DNA of 64,000 nt, from NCBI RefSeq assembly GCF_027627475.1, contig NZ_CP115484.1:2092001-2156000 (forward strand), given 5' to 3'. Both the position numbers and the translations under genes were made by a program. Numbering within the stretch: the stretch's first letter is position 1; each line of letters opens with the position of its first letter. This DNA is from Paenibacillus sp. SYP-B4298. GTDB lineage: Bacteria > Bacillota > Bacilli > Paenibacillales > Paenibacillaceae. Below are positions 45,301 through 53,597 of the stretch, piece after piece. The notes beneath the pieces are model-generated. The model did no database searches. It was not told the origin of the DNA and was given only the letters and a program-made list of their open reading frames with translations.

Positions 45301-46830
45301 GGCGGAGTCGGCAATGAAGAAGCTGCGGTGTGCGAATGCCTTCCGCCCCTCCTGTAGCGTATAGGCGACGCTGTCCAGGCAAACCTCGGGGCGAGACTGC
45401 ACATAGGAGGCCAGCCGCCGTTCCATCTCCTCCAGAGCCGACCCGGTTTTGGCCGATAGTACGAACAGCCGCTCCCGCCGGGCGGTCACCGCTGACACGG
45501 GTTCACAGGCAGGAGCTGCATACTCCTCCAGCACCACATGAGCGTTCGTACCGCCCATCCCGAAGCTGCTGACAGCAGCGCGGCGTGGATGCTGGCGATC
45601 AGCCGGCCAATCCCGATGCTGCGTATTCACATAGAACGGACTATCTGTAAAAGGTATATTCGGATTCGGTGTATGAAAATGCAGGCTTGCCGGAATCTGC
45701 CTGTGGTACAGGGATAACACCGCCTTGATAAAGCCCGCCACACCGGATGCTGCTCCCAGATGTCCGATGTTCGACTTGACCGAGCCGATCGCGCAATAAT
45801 TGCTGTCAGACAACGAGCCGCCGGACATGGCGCGATACGCCTGAGTCAAAGCCGCTATCTCGATCGGGTCACCCAGCGGGGTGCCTGTCCCATGCGCTTC
45901 CACCATCCGAATGGTAGACGGATCGATCTCTGCGACCGCCAGCGCGTCCACAATCACCTGAGACTGCCCGGTCACACTGGGAGCGGTGTAGCCGACCTTG
46001 TCGGAGCCGTCATTGTTGATTGCACTGCCTTTGATGACTGCATAGATGGTGTTGCCATCCGCTTCGGCCTCCTCCAGCCGCTTCAGCGCTACGACGCCGG
46101 CGCCATTGCCGAAGATCGTTCCGCTTGCAGCCGCATCAAATGGTCGGCATTTGCCATCGGGGGAGAGGATGCCTCCCTCCTGATACATATAGCCGGCAAT
46201 CTGCTGAGAGCCGATCGATACCCCGCCTGCCAGCGCCAGGTCACATTCCCCGCTAAGCAGGCTCTGGACGGCCAGATGAATGGCGACCAGCGAGGTCGAG
46301 CAGGAGGTTTGCAGCGTGACGCTCGGTCCAGTCAGATTCAGCTTGTAGGACGCGCGGGTCGCCAGGTAATCCTTATCATTGCCGTGACGCAGACTCATCT
46401 CGCCGACGGTCTCGGCTAGCTGCGGATTGTCGAACAACTGCAGCATATAGGTGCTCAGGAACGCTCCGGCATAGACCCCGATGCGTCCATTGAAGGTGTC
46501 CGGCACCGTCCCGGACAGCTCCAGTGTTTCCCAGACCAGCTCCAGAAAGATACGATGCTGCGGGTCCATAATCTCTGCCTCTTTCGGTGTCAGCCCGAAA
46601 AATCCGGCATCGAACGCATCGATATGGTTTAGCACCGCGCCCGCCTTGACATAGCCCGGCTTGTTCAGAAGCGCCGAATCGATGCCAGCTCCCAATAATT
46701 CCTCATCTGTAAAGCTTCTGACGCTTTCCTTGCTGCCAGATAGGTTCATCCAGAATTCCTCTACATGCTCTGCCCCTGGAAAGCGACAGTTCATTCCGAC
46801 AATCGCAATCGACTCGTTAATTGTATTCAT
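42388..46830 (-). CDS. type I PKS module KS-AT-(degenerate KR-like)-ACP
   Basis: 1480-aa protein. Start ATG 46830 follows AGGTGG and overlaps the end of the preceding NRPS gene by 14 bases; the frame is open 41 codons further without a signal. The ketosynthase (about 5-430) has Cys in TSCSTS near 179 and the two catalytic His (EAHGTGT, SNIGHLG). The acyltransferase (about 545-850) has GHSIGEY near 632 and HAFHS near 733, the malonyl-CoA pattern. Between about 870 and 1330 is a KR-like region without a recognisable nucleotide-binding glycine motif or catalytic Tyr, so it is probably inactive. The carrier domain has GGHSLLA near 1390. The tail is Glu/Asp/Leu-rich and ends in an NERNEQNER repeat. 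It extends the peptide by one malonyl unit, likely leaving a beta-keto group. Confidence 0.93.
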   Translation of the reverse strand: MNTINESIAIVGMNCRFPGAEHVEEFWMNLSGSKESVRSFTDEELLGAGIDSALLNKPGYVKAGAVLNHIDAFDAGFFGLTPKEAEIMDPQHRIFLELVWETLELSGTVPDTFNGRIGVYAGAFLSTYMLQLFDNPQLAETVGEMSLRHGNDKDYLATRASYKLNLTGPSVTLQTSCSTSLVAIHLAVQSLLSGECDLALAGGVSIGSQQIAGYMYQEGGILSPDGKCRPFDAAASGTIFGNGAGVVALKRLEEAEADGNTIYAVIKGSAINNDGSDKVGYTAPSVTGQSQVIVDALAVAEIDPSTIRMVEAHGTGTPLGDPIEIAALTQAYRAMSGGSLSDSNYCAIGSVKSNIGHLGAASGVAGFIKAVLSLYHRQIPASLHFHTPNPNIPFTDSPFYVNTQHRDWPADRQHPRRAAVSSFGMGGTNAHVVLEEYAAPACEPVSAVTARRERLFVLSAKTGSALEEMERRLASYVQSRPEVCLDSVAYTLQEGRKAFAHRSFFIADSADALAEQASSASRATYQRGVAAPAPPRIAFVFPGQGTQYVGMAKELYASEAAFREAFDQCCRLLRPLIGADLQELLWASDSSHDAASAELQQTALAQPAIFAVEYSLARLLQAWGIWPDVMIGHSIGEYVAACIAEVFTLEEALRLVTTRGKLMQSMPAGAMLSVALAEEELERYLGEALSPLSLAAVNAPGMCVLAGAKEQIQHAKAQLDTHRIENRLLVTSHAFHSEMMDPIIEPFIKEVEAITKRAPQIPYISNVTGALIEPEQAVSARYWGEQLRSTVRFMSGVQALADEHTVWLEVGPGQSLTSLIKRCSGMDESLLIGSVLRHPKDRQSDRRIWLQAIGRLYLKGVAIRWPSHAMANRQRLTRLPLPTYPFERKSYWVTPGHRAVAAPLPSAPATGGDAVRPIRELFHSPVWRLTRPLSPAVQISKGVLVLGDAVEESGELAHLLLQGLRSRLPVVVHAAAADARSALQHYRDETGETPEAIIFLADGSYSASIVGELVRELLLEEHAAAPLVRVVTSGAVAISHQEEEREERAQFIAAIRDMAELTPHCGLNRLDIAVISGHGARRTAMIDRWIDELLRQEIAESDAAYRGMHRYVLEMEAHPLPLSVSPGSSATISATSSVAVSVARPGTVIFGSQPDEWNKSVMAELSNHGLRHFTFISQPGRDYALWLAEDPFLADKLVSQEWTIAIETVEVGNGEIPIAKALQSVSQEVRGIILGFGAASDTCRQLESIRPWLADNTPEFVLCLSDQSAQDDSSLSRSLWEDRLIRAGRALSRTTGNLVLNIVADRKIRSQEDISASIGMVLERPLPHIILAAQAVDGQAEPQEMPEELSMGSVVKTDGRSTEEQVAIIWRELFGIETIQPDDDFFELGGHSLLAIQLVSRIREHFSIELDIESMFDEPTVSGVTKQVQAALGSGEADGQDELEELLRGLDASSLDDLERELDQLYQQNERNEQNERKTS
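42402..42428. repeat. 9-bp tandem repeat, three copies, at the 3' end of the PKS gene
   Basis: GTTCATTTT, GTTCATTTC and GTTCATTTT follow each other at 42402-42428 and encode the NERNEQNER tail. Because the unit is a multiple of three, copy-number change would lengthen the tail without frameshift. Confidence 0.8.
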
Positions 46831-49800
46831 TGTTATTCCACCTATCTGTTTGTTGATGATTGACCTGCAGCCTCTCGCGCCGCTGGCGCAGGGCATGCTG
46901 CCTTTTATGTGCTCGTTCCGCAGAAGCGGATATATCGATGCTCGGCGCTTCAATGCGGGCCAGATGGGCAGCTAGCGATTGTATGGTCGGATACTGGAAC
47001 AGATCAACGACCGGGATGTCCCGCTCCAATCGTTCAGCCAATCGACTCTTCACAGCGAGCAGCAGCAAGGAATGCCCCCCGATCTCGAAGAAATGATCGT
47101 AGATGCCCACCTGCTGCCTGCCGAGCAGGCTGCACCACACCTCACTAATGGTCCGCTCCAGCTCCGTCTGCGGCAATACGGCTGCTGTATCCTGCAGGCT
47201 CAAGCAGGCGGCGGGGTCAGGGAGCCGCTTGCGATCGACCTTGCCATTGGGTGTCAGAGGCAGACTCTCCACCGCGATGAACACAGCCGGCATCATATAG
47301 GATGGGAGCTTGCCCCGCACATAAGCACGCAACTGCTGCGGACGGAGATCGCCGCGGGTCATATAGTAGGCTACCGGCTGGACATCGCCTGCCGATGTCC
47401 AGGGAAGCACCACATTGGCTTGTATGTCGGGATGTGAGGCGATGACAGCTTGAATCTCGCTCAAGTCCACCCGCATGCCGCGGATTTTCACCTGATCATC
47501 GAGACGCCCACTGATCGCTATCGATCCGTCAGGCAAGTATTCACCGAGATCGCCTGTGAAGTACAGGATGTCATCGGGGTCCTTCGTGAAGGGATTGGGA
47601 ACGAATGCTGCACGCTGCTCTGCATTAGCCTCCAGATAACCGAGACTTCTGTACGGCGTGCGGATGACAATCTCTCCTGTCTCGCCTATGCCGCATAACT
47701 GGCGCTCCGGGTTCAGAATGATCAGTTGGGTCTCCGGCAGCGGCTTGCCGATCGGTTGAATGCCCTGCTGCAGCTCATGACCAGGCACAATATAGCAGCA
47801 TTTGGCGAGCGTGGTTTCGGTCGGGCCATACAGGTTGATGAAGGTGGTGTGTTCTCCCCACCGTTCACGCCAGGTGCGGATGAGTGCGCCGGTCAGCGGT
47901 TCCCCCGCAAAGAATACGTATCGCAGCGTTGGAGCGCCTGCCCCCGATGTCGCTGTGCTCAGCCACGATTGAGCGAGCGCAGGCACCGTATGCAGATACG
48001 TAATGCCCTCCTGCTGCATCCAGGGAAGAATGGACACAGCAGATACATCCTCCTCCTGATCAGGAAGGATCAGCGCCGCTCCGCTCGTTAGTGGAAGGAA
48101 CAGATCCCGCAGCACGACATCGAACGACAGGCTGGTCAACTGTGCCCCCCTGTCTCCTGGTCCGATCCCGAATCGCATTCGCTGCCAGTCCAGAAAGTGC
48201 GACAGTCCGCTATGCCTGCCCACGATGCCCTTAGGCTTGCCTGTGGTGCCGGAAGTGAAAAAGATATAGGCCGCATCGTCTGCCTGTATCGGAGAAGCAG
48301 TCCCATCGCCCACGTCTGGCAATGTGAGGGTCATCTGATCCTCCAAACCCTCCAGCCCTTCGTCCACCAGCAGCAGCGCAGAGCCAGCGAATCGCTGCAG
48401 CAGAAGCTCATCTCCAGAACGCGGCTGGCCGATATATAGGAGCCAGCTTGCGCCTGAAGCCCCGAGCCATTCCTCCCTCCGTTCTGGAGGCGTATGCGCC
48501 GGAATCATCAGTATCGTCCCGCCTGCGGCCAGCGCGCCAAGCGTGCTCGCAACCAGGCCGAAGCTCCGTAGTCCGGCAATGGCGACAACGTCGCCGCTCT
48601 TCAGCCCCCTGGCGGTTAGATCACCGCCTATCGCTTGCGTAGCACGAAGCAACTGTCCATAGGTCAGCTCACGCCCCCGTTGCTTCACGGCAACCATCGC
48701 ATGAAGTTGTCTGGCAACTGCTGCGAAGGTGTCAGGAACAGAGCGGAAGGGTCGGGTCGCGATCGGAGCGCCAACATCTGGCAAGCGTGTCACGCTGGAG
48801 GCTGTTACGAGCGAATACGAACGAATGGGACGATTGTCCTCCTCGATGATCCGGGCAACCAGCCCGCCGAATTGCCTGAGCAGCTCCTCCATTCTTGCTG
48901 CGCTGAACAGGTCTGCCCGATAAGACAGCTCCAGCGCCAGACCATCCTCCTCCTCCTTCACGTAGAGCGTCAAGGCGAACTTGGCCTGAGGCTCCTCCTG
49001 TTCGAGCGTCGTCCATGATAGCGTGTCTACGGTCTCCCCCGGCTCTGCTGCCTCCGACGCATGGATATAGTTCAGCATTACATCATAGATCGGGTTGCCG
49101 CTGAGCATCCGCTCGGGCTGGAGCAGCTCGACCAGCTTTTCAAATGGCATTGATTGATGCTCATAGGCTCCCAGACAGACGGTGCGCACTTGAGCGAGCA
49201 GCTCCAGAAATCGAGGATTGCCGGACAAATCGACACGCAGTGCGACCGAGTTGATGAAGCAGCCAATCAAGCGCTCCAGCTCTGGCCGCTCACGCCCCGC
49301 GACCGGGGCGCCGATCACCACATCCTCCTGTGAGCCGATCCGTCCGAGCAGCACGCTGAACACGGCGAGCAGAAACATGAACGGCGTCGCACGCTCACGG
49401 CGGCAGATGTCAAGCATGGCCTGCGATGCAGGCTGCTCGATCCGTCCATAGGCGATCCGACCGCGCGGGAGGGGGTGCTGCGATCGCTCATAGTCCCGCG
49501 GCAATTCAAGCACAGGAAGCTCCCCACCCAGTTGCTCTAGCCAATAGTCGGTTAGCCTCTTGCTCTCAGTCTCCCAACTGCTCTGCTGCCAGGCTGCATA
49601 GTCTCCGAATTGCAGGGCGAGCTGCGGGAGGTTGGCCGCAACTCCGAGCGTAGCGGCATGGTAGAAGTGATTTAATTCCCGGATCAGAATTCCAATCGAC
49701 CAGCCGTCAGACAGAATATGATGCTGGCAGATCAGCAGCAGGTATTCTTGCTCCTGAAGCCTTAGCAGGCTTGCCCGCAGCAGCGGGCCATGAGCCAGCT

Positions 49801-52800
49801 CGAACGGCTGCTCGGCTTCGCGCCTGCTGCGCTCACGAACCTCTACCGCTTGTTGATCTGCGCTCAACTGGCGCAAATCATCCATAGGCAGGTGCATGGA
49901 AAGGAACGGAAGCACGTATTGCATCGGTTCGGTATCGCCCCGGATGACGGTTCGCAGCGCTTCATGCCGCTCCAATACAGCATTGAAGCTATGGCGCAAT
50001 CGTTCTACATCTAATGGACCAGTAATCTGAATGGAAGCAAAAATATGATAGGCTGTACTGTCCGGGTCCATCTGATTCAGCAGCCATAGTCGCTTTTGCG
50101 TATAGGATAGCGGAAGTCCCCCGGCTCGCGCTGCCAGCGGAAGCGGTGTAATCACGGTGCGGCTGTCATAGGCCGGCTCAGCCACACCCATCGCTTCTGA
50201 CAGCTCCGATATAGTCGGATACTCGAACAGCAGCCGCAAGGATAGCGATGTGCCCAGCTCTCTGCGCATCCGGGAGACGGCCTGCATCGCCAGCAGCGAA
50301 TGACCGCCTCGCTCGAAGAAGTGGTCATATATGCCCACCCTCTCCACCTGCAGCACCTCTGCCCAGATCGCCGCCATCGCCGCCTCCACTGCATTGCGGG
50401 GAGCCACATAGCTCTCCTCCCTCCCGTCGCCAGCCCTCTCCTCCGGCTTCGGCAGCGCCTTCCGGTCGACCTTGCCATTAGGCGACAGGGGCAACTGCTC
50501 CAGCCGCAGCAGCGTCTCCGGCATCATGTACTCCGGCAGCCGTTCCTTCAACTCCTGCCGTAGTGCCCGCAGACGCTCCTCGTGCAGGTGGCGTGCCCAA
50601 TCCGAATCGCCTTCTGCACCATGCGAGTCATGGGCCCGGACTAGCTGCTGCTGATCCTGCTGCCGATCCGTGTCGCGCCCTCCTCTGCTCTCCGCGGCTT
50701 GTCCCGCGCCGCCGAGAGCCACTTCCGCTGGTGCCGCAGCCTCCATCGTCTCCAACACAACATAGGCGACCAGACGTTTCTCGCCCGGACGATCTTCCCT
50801 TGCCACCACTGCGGCATCCTTGACACCTTCGCACAGCCGCAACGCTGCTTCGACCTCTCCCGGCTCGATCCGGTATCCCCGAATCTTCACCTGATGATCT
50901 CTCCGACCCAGGTACGCGATCGTTCCATCCGCCAGATACCGCGCCAGATCGCCGGTCCGGTACAGCTTCCCTGTCCCATACGGATTCGGCACGAACTGCG
51001 TAGCCGTCTTCTCCTCATCGCCAACATACCCGCCGCCTACCTGCACCCCTGCAAGGCACAGCTCTCCGATTGCCCCACTCGGCAGCAGCCCCAGCCCTTC
51101 ATTCAGGATGTAGGCCTGCGTGCCCGGCACGGGGCGTCCGATCGGCACCGCCTTCCCGGCCAGCTCGTCCAGCCGTTCCACGATGCCGTATACCGTCACA
51201 TCGGTGCATTCTGTCGGCCCGTAGGTGTTCACGATGCCAGCTCTGCACGACTCCGATGCTGTCCATGGCAGCAGCCGTTCCGCTGCGATCGCCTCCCCTC
51301 CGAGAAATACATAGCGCAGCGTCCTCAGCTCGCTGTACCCGCTCGGCTCACTCTCCTCCAGCAGCGGGTAGAAGGCGCTCGGCGTGCCGTTCCATAACGT
51401 AATGCCATGCGTATCGATCAGCGACGACACCTCGGCCGGGTCATATACACCTGATGGCAGCAGCACCAGCTCTCCCCCTGTCATTAGCGGGGCGAAGATA
51501 TTCTTCTGCGTCAGGTCGAAGCTCGGCGACGAGACGAGCAGCACCTTATCCTGCTCGTCCATTCCGAAGGCCTCTGTGTACCACTTCAGCAGGTTCGCGA
51601 ATCCCTTGCGGTATACGATCGCTCCCTTCGGCAGCCCTGTCGAGCCGGAGGTGAAGATCACATACATCGTATGCGCTGCACTCGCTGACGCTGCCGGGTT
51701 CGTCTCCGCCTCCTGGCTGAGCAGCGCAGCATCCCGGTCCAGCAGCACCAGCTCCGCTCCCTGTTCCGCAGCGGCCTGCGCCAGCCTCTCGCCCCCCTCC
51801 GCCTCGTCCAGCTCCGCCTGCCTGCTCACCAGCGCCTGCACCTTTGCATTGCGGAGCATATACGCCAGCCGTTCGGCGGGCAGCGACGGGGCGAGCGGCA
51901 CATAGGCGCCGCCTGCCTTGGCCACACCCAGCAGCGCCACGACCAGCTCCACGCTGCGCTCCAGGCAGATGCCTACCCGCGCGTCCGGGCCGATCCCGAT
52001 CGCTTGCAGCCGATGCGCCAGCTTGTTCGCCCTTCGATTCAGCTCGCTGTAGCTGAGCCGTTGCTCTTCGCATCTGATCGCTGTCCGCTGCCCATGACGC
52101 GCTGCCATCGCCTCGATGCGCGACAGGAAGCTCGGCTCCTCCGCCAAGGCGCTGCCTCCTTCGGGCGAGAAGTTCCATTCCTGCAACTGCTGAGCTGTCT
52201 CTGCCTCTGTCAGCATCGCCAGACGGGAAATAGCAGCGTCGGGGTTGACCGCAATGCTGGCAAGCAGCTCTGTGAAATGACGCACCATCCGCTGGGCAGC
52301 CTCGCGCTCGAATGCATCGGCTCGATATTCCAGCAGACCGGACAAGCCGTCTTGCGACTCCTCCAGATCAAGCGACAGATCGAACTTGGCCGAGTCTCTC
52401 TCCACAGGCCACAGCTCGATAGCAAGCCCTGCCGCATCACTGGAAATATGGCGCTGGTGTACGGTAAACATCGTCTGGAAGATCGGCGTGCGCCCGAGCT
52501 GCCGATCTGGCTGCACCATCTCGACGACCTTGTCAAATGGCACCTCCTGATGGGCAAAGGCTTCAACAACGGTCGTTTTTACATCCTCCAGCAGTTGTCG
52601 AAAGGTGTGCTCGGGACGTATCTGGATGCGAATCGCAACACTATTGACAAAGAAGCCGACGATGCCTTCAAGCTCCTCCGCCTCTCTCCCCGCGACCGGG
52701 GTACCTACGAGCAGGTCTGTCTGGTTCGAGTAGCGGTATAGCCATACATAGTAAGCCGCCAGCAGCGTCATGAAGAAGGTGGCGCCCTCCGCCTGACCGA

Positions 52801-53584
52801 GCCGTCTCAGCGGCTCGCTCATCTCGCAGGGGATCTGAAAGGCAAGCGTATGCCCCCTATCGCTGACCTGTCCTGTGTAAGGCGATTGACCCGCCAACTG
52901 GAGCACCGGCAGCTCGCCCCCAAGCTTATGCCTCCAGTAATCCAGCAGGGGAGCCGCGTCCTCACTGCTCATCCGATCGCGCTGATAATGGGCAAAATCG
53001 GCATACTGGATCGGCAGCTCCGGCAAGCCTGCTGCCCTGCCTGAGAGGAAGGAAGGATAGAGCTCAGACAGCTCCCGGATAATAATGCCGGTCGACCAGC
53101 CATCTGAAATAATATGATGCATCGTCACCAGGAGCAGATAGTCCGTTGCTTCTAGCCGCAGCAGGCGAAAGCGGAATAATGGCCCTGCCTCCAGGTCGAA
53201 GGGCGTGCGAGCCTCTGCAAGCGCAAGCTGTGCAGCATGGGCCTGACGTTCGTCAGCGTTGCTCCCTTCCACCTCTTCTTCCACAAGTGTCCAGCCGTGA
53301 GATGGTCTGATGATTTGCGATACGATACCGTCTGTCTCGCTAAAGGTGGTGCGCAGCGAATCATGACGCTCAATGATGGATCGCAACGCATAGTCCAGCG
53401 CATCCAGACGAAGCGGCTCGCGAATGCGAAGCGCGGCTGACAGATTGTATGCGGCACGATCCTCAAGAAGTTGATCGATGACCCATAGCCTCTGCTGGGC
53501 ATAAGAGGCCGCGAAGCAATAGACCGCGGAAGCATCGTCTGCTTCCATGTCGATAAGAGGCTGATCCTGAGTCAGATTGTTCAT
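46817..53584 (-). CDS. NRPS, two modules C-A-T-C-A-T
   Basis: About 2255 aa from ATG 53584 (AAAGGAG upstream, 13 bases after the previous gene). Module 1: C (about 20-460, HHIISDG near 160), A (about 485-1000, FTSGSTGLPKG near 648), T (GGHSLLA near 1096). Module 2: C (about 1130-1560, HHILSDG near 1290), A (about 1600-2100, FTSGTTGKPKG near 1781), T (GGHSLLL near 2170) and a basic tail. The first A pocket reads D-L-K-N-F-G-T-D-V-K by hand alignment, identical to the A domain encoded at 53598-57152. The second reads D-V-R-H-F-A-L-L-A-K. Neither is assigned. The first A domain also holds a Gln/Gly/Arg-rich insertion of about 50 residues in its C-terminal part. No epimerase or methyltransferase domain. 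Confidence 0.95.
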   Translation of the reverse strand: MNNLTQDQPLIDMEADDASAVYCFAASYAQQRLWVIDQLLEDRAAYNLSAALRIREPLRLDALDYALRSIIERHDSLRTTFSETDGIVSQIIRPSHGWTLVEEEVEGSNADERQAHAAQLALAEARTPFDLEAGPLFRFRLLRLEATDYLLLVTMHHIISDGWSTGIIIRELSELYPSFLSGRAAGLPELPIQYADFAHYQRDRMSSEDAAPLLDYWRHKLGGELPVLQLAGQSPYTGQVSDRGHTLAFQIPCEMSEPLRRLGQAEGATFFMTLLAAYYVWLYRYSNQTDLLVGTPVAGREAEELEGIVGFFVNSVAIRIQIRPEHTFRQLLEDVKTTVVEAFAHQEVPFDKVVEMVQPDRQLGRTPIFQTMFTVHQRHISSDAAGLAIELWPVERDSAKFDLSLDLEESQDGLSGLLEYRADAFEREAAQRMVRHFTELLASIAVNPDAAISRLAMLTEAETAQQLQEWNFSPEGGSALAEEPSFLSRIEAMAARHGQRTAIRCEEQRLSYSELNRRANKLAHRLQAIGIGPDARVGICLERSVELVVALLGVAKAGGAYVPLAPSLPAERLAYMLRNAKVQALVSRQAELDEAEGGERLAQAAAEQGAELVLLDRDAALLSQEAETNPAASASAAHTMYVIFTSGSTGLPKGAIVYRKGFANLLKWYTEAFGMDEQDKVLLVSSPSFDLTQKNIFAPLMTGGELVLLPSGVYDPAEVSSLIDTHGITLWNGTPSAFYPLLEESEPSGYSELRTLRYVFLGGEAIAAERLLPWTASESCRAGIVNTYGPTECTDVTVYGIVERLDELAGKAVPIGRPVPGTQAYILNEGLGLLPSGAIGELCLAGVQVGGGYVGDEEKTATQFVPNPYGTGKLYRTGDLARYLADGTIAYLGRRDHQVKIRGYRIEPGEVEAALRLCEGVKDAAVVAREDRPGEKRLVAYVVLETMEAAAPAEVALGGAGQAAESRGGRDTDRQQDQQQLVRAHDSHGAEGDSDWARHLHEERLRALRQELKERLPEYMMPETLLRLEQLPLSPNGKVDRKALPKPEERAGDGREESYVAPRNAVEAAMAAIWAEVLQVERVGIYDHFFERGGHSLLAMQAVSRMRRELGTSLSLRLLFEYPTISELSEAMGVAEPAYDSRTVITPLPLAARAGGLPLSYTQKRLWLLNQMDPDSTAYHIFASIQITGPLDVERLRHSFNAVLERHEALRTVIRGDTEPMQYVLPFLSMHLPMDDLRQLSADQQAVEVRERSRREAEQPFELAHGPLLRASLLRLQEQEYLLLICQHHILSDGWSIGILIRELNHFYHAATLGVAANLPQLALQFGDYAAWQQSSWETESKRLTDYWLEQLGGELPVLELPRDYERSQHPLPRGRIAYGRIEQPASQAMLDICRRERATPFMFLLAVFSVLLGRIGSQEDVVIGAPVAGRERPELERLIGCFINSVALRVDLSGNPRFLELLAQVRTVCLGAYEHQSMPFEKLVELLQPERMLSGNPIYDVMLNYIHASEAAEPGETVDTLSWTTLEQEEPQAKFALTLYVKEEEDGLALELSYRADLFSAARMEELLRQFGGLVARIIEEDNRPIRSYSLVTASSVTRLPDVGAPIATRPFRSVPDTFAAVARQLHAMVAVKQRGRELTYGQLLRATQAIGGDLTARGLKSGDVVAIAGLRSFGLVASTLGALAAGGTILMIPAHTPPERREEWLGASGASWLLYIGQPRSGDELLLQRFAGSALLLVDEGLEGLEDQMTLTLPDVGDGTASPIQADDAAYIFFTSGTTGKPKGIVGRHSGLSHFLDWQRMRFGIGPGDRGAQLTSLSFDVVLRDLFLPLTSGAALILPDQEEDVSAVSILPWMQQEGITYLHTVPALAQSWLSTATSGAGAPTLRYVFFAGEPLTGALIRTWRERWGEHTTFINLYGPTETTLAKCCYIVPGHELQQGIQPIGKPLPETQLIILNPERQLCGIGETGEIVIRTPYRSLGYLEANAEQRAAFVPNPFTKDPDDILYFTGDLGEYLPDGSIAISGRLDDQVKIRGMRVDLSEIQAVIASHPDIQANVVLPWTSAGDVQPVAYYMTRGDLRPQQLRAYVRGKLPSYMMPAVFIAVESLPLTPNGKVDRKRLPDPAACLSLQDTAAVLPQTELERTISEVWCSLLGRQQVGIYDHFFEIGGHSLLLLAVKSRLAERLERDIPVVDLFQYPTIQSLAAHLARIEAPSIDISASAERAHKRQHALRQRRERLQVNHQQTDRWNNNEYN
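50271..52216. repeat. approximately 1.9-kb direct repeat, copy 1 (A-T region)
   Basis: Nearly identical in DNA to 53764-55702, in the same orientation, with an offset of 3.49 kb. A six-base length difference lies in the Gln-rich insertion (QQDQQQ against QQQQ). It covers the adenylation domain and the start of the carrier protein. The flanking C domains are not repeated at this level. Confidence 0.9.
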
Positions 53585-53597
53585 TGTCTCGCTCCTT

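Noticed and set aside
45760-46419. Plus-strand open frame opposite the ketosynthase
   Set aside because: The KS active-site motifs on the minus strand are intact and explain the coding bias.
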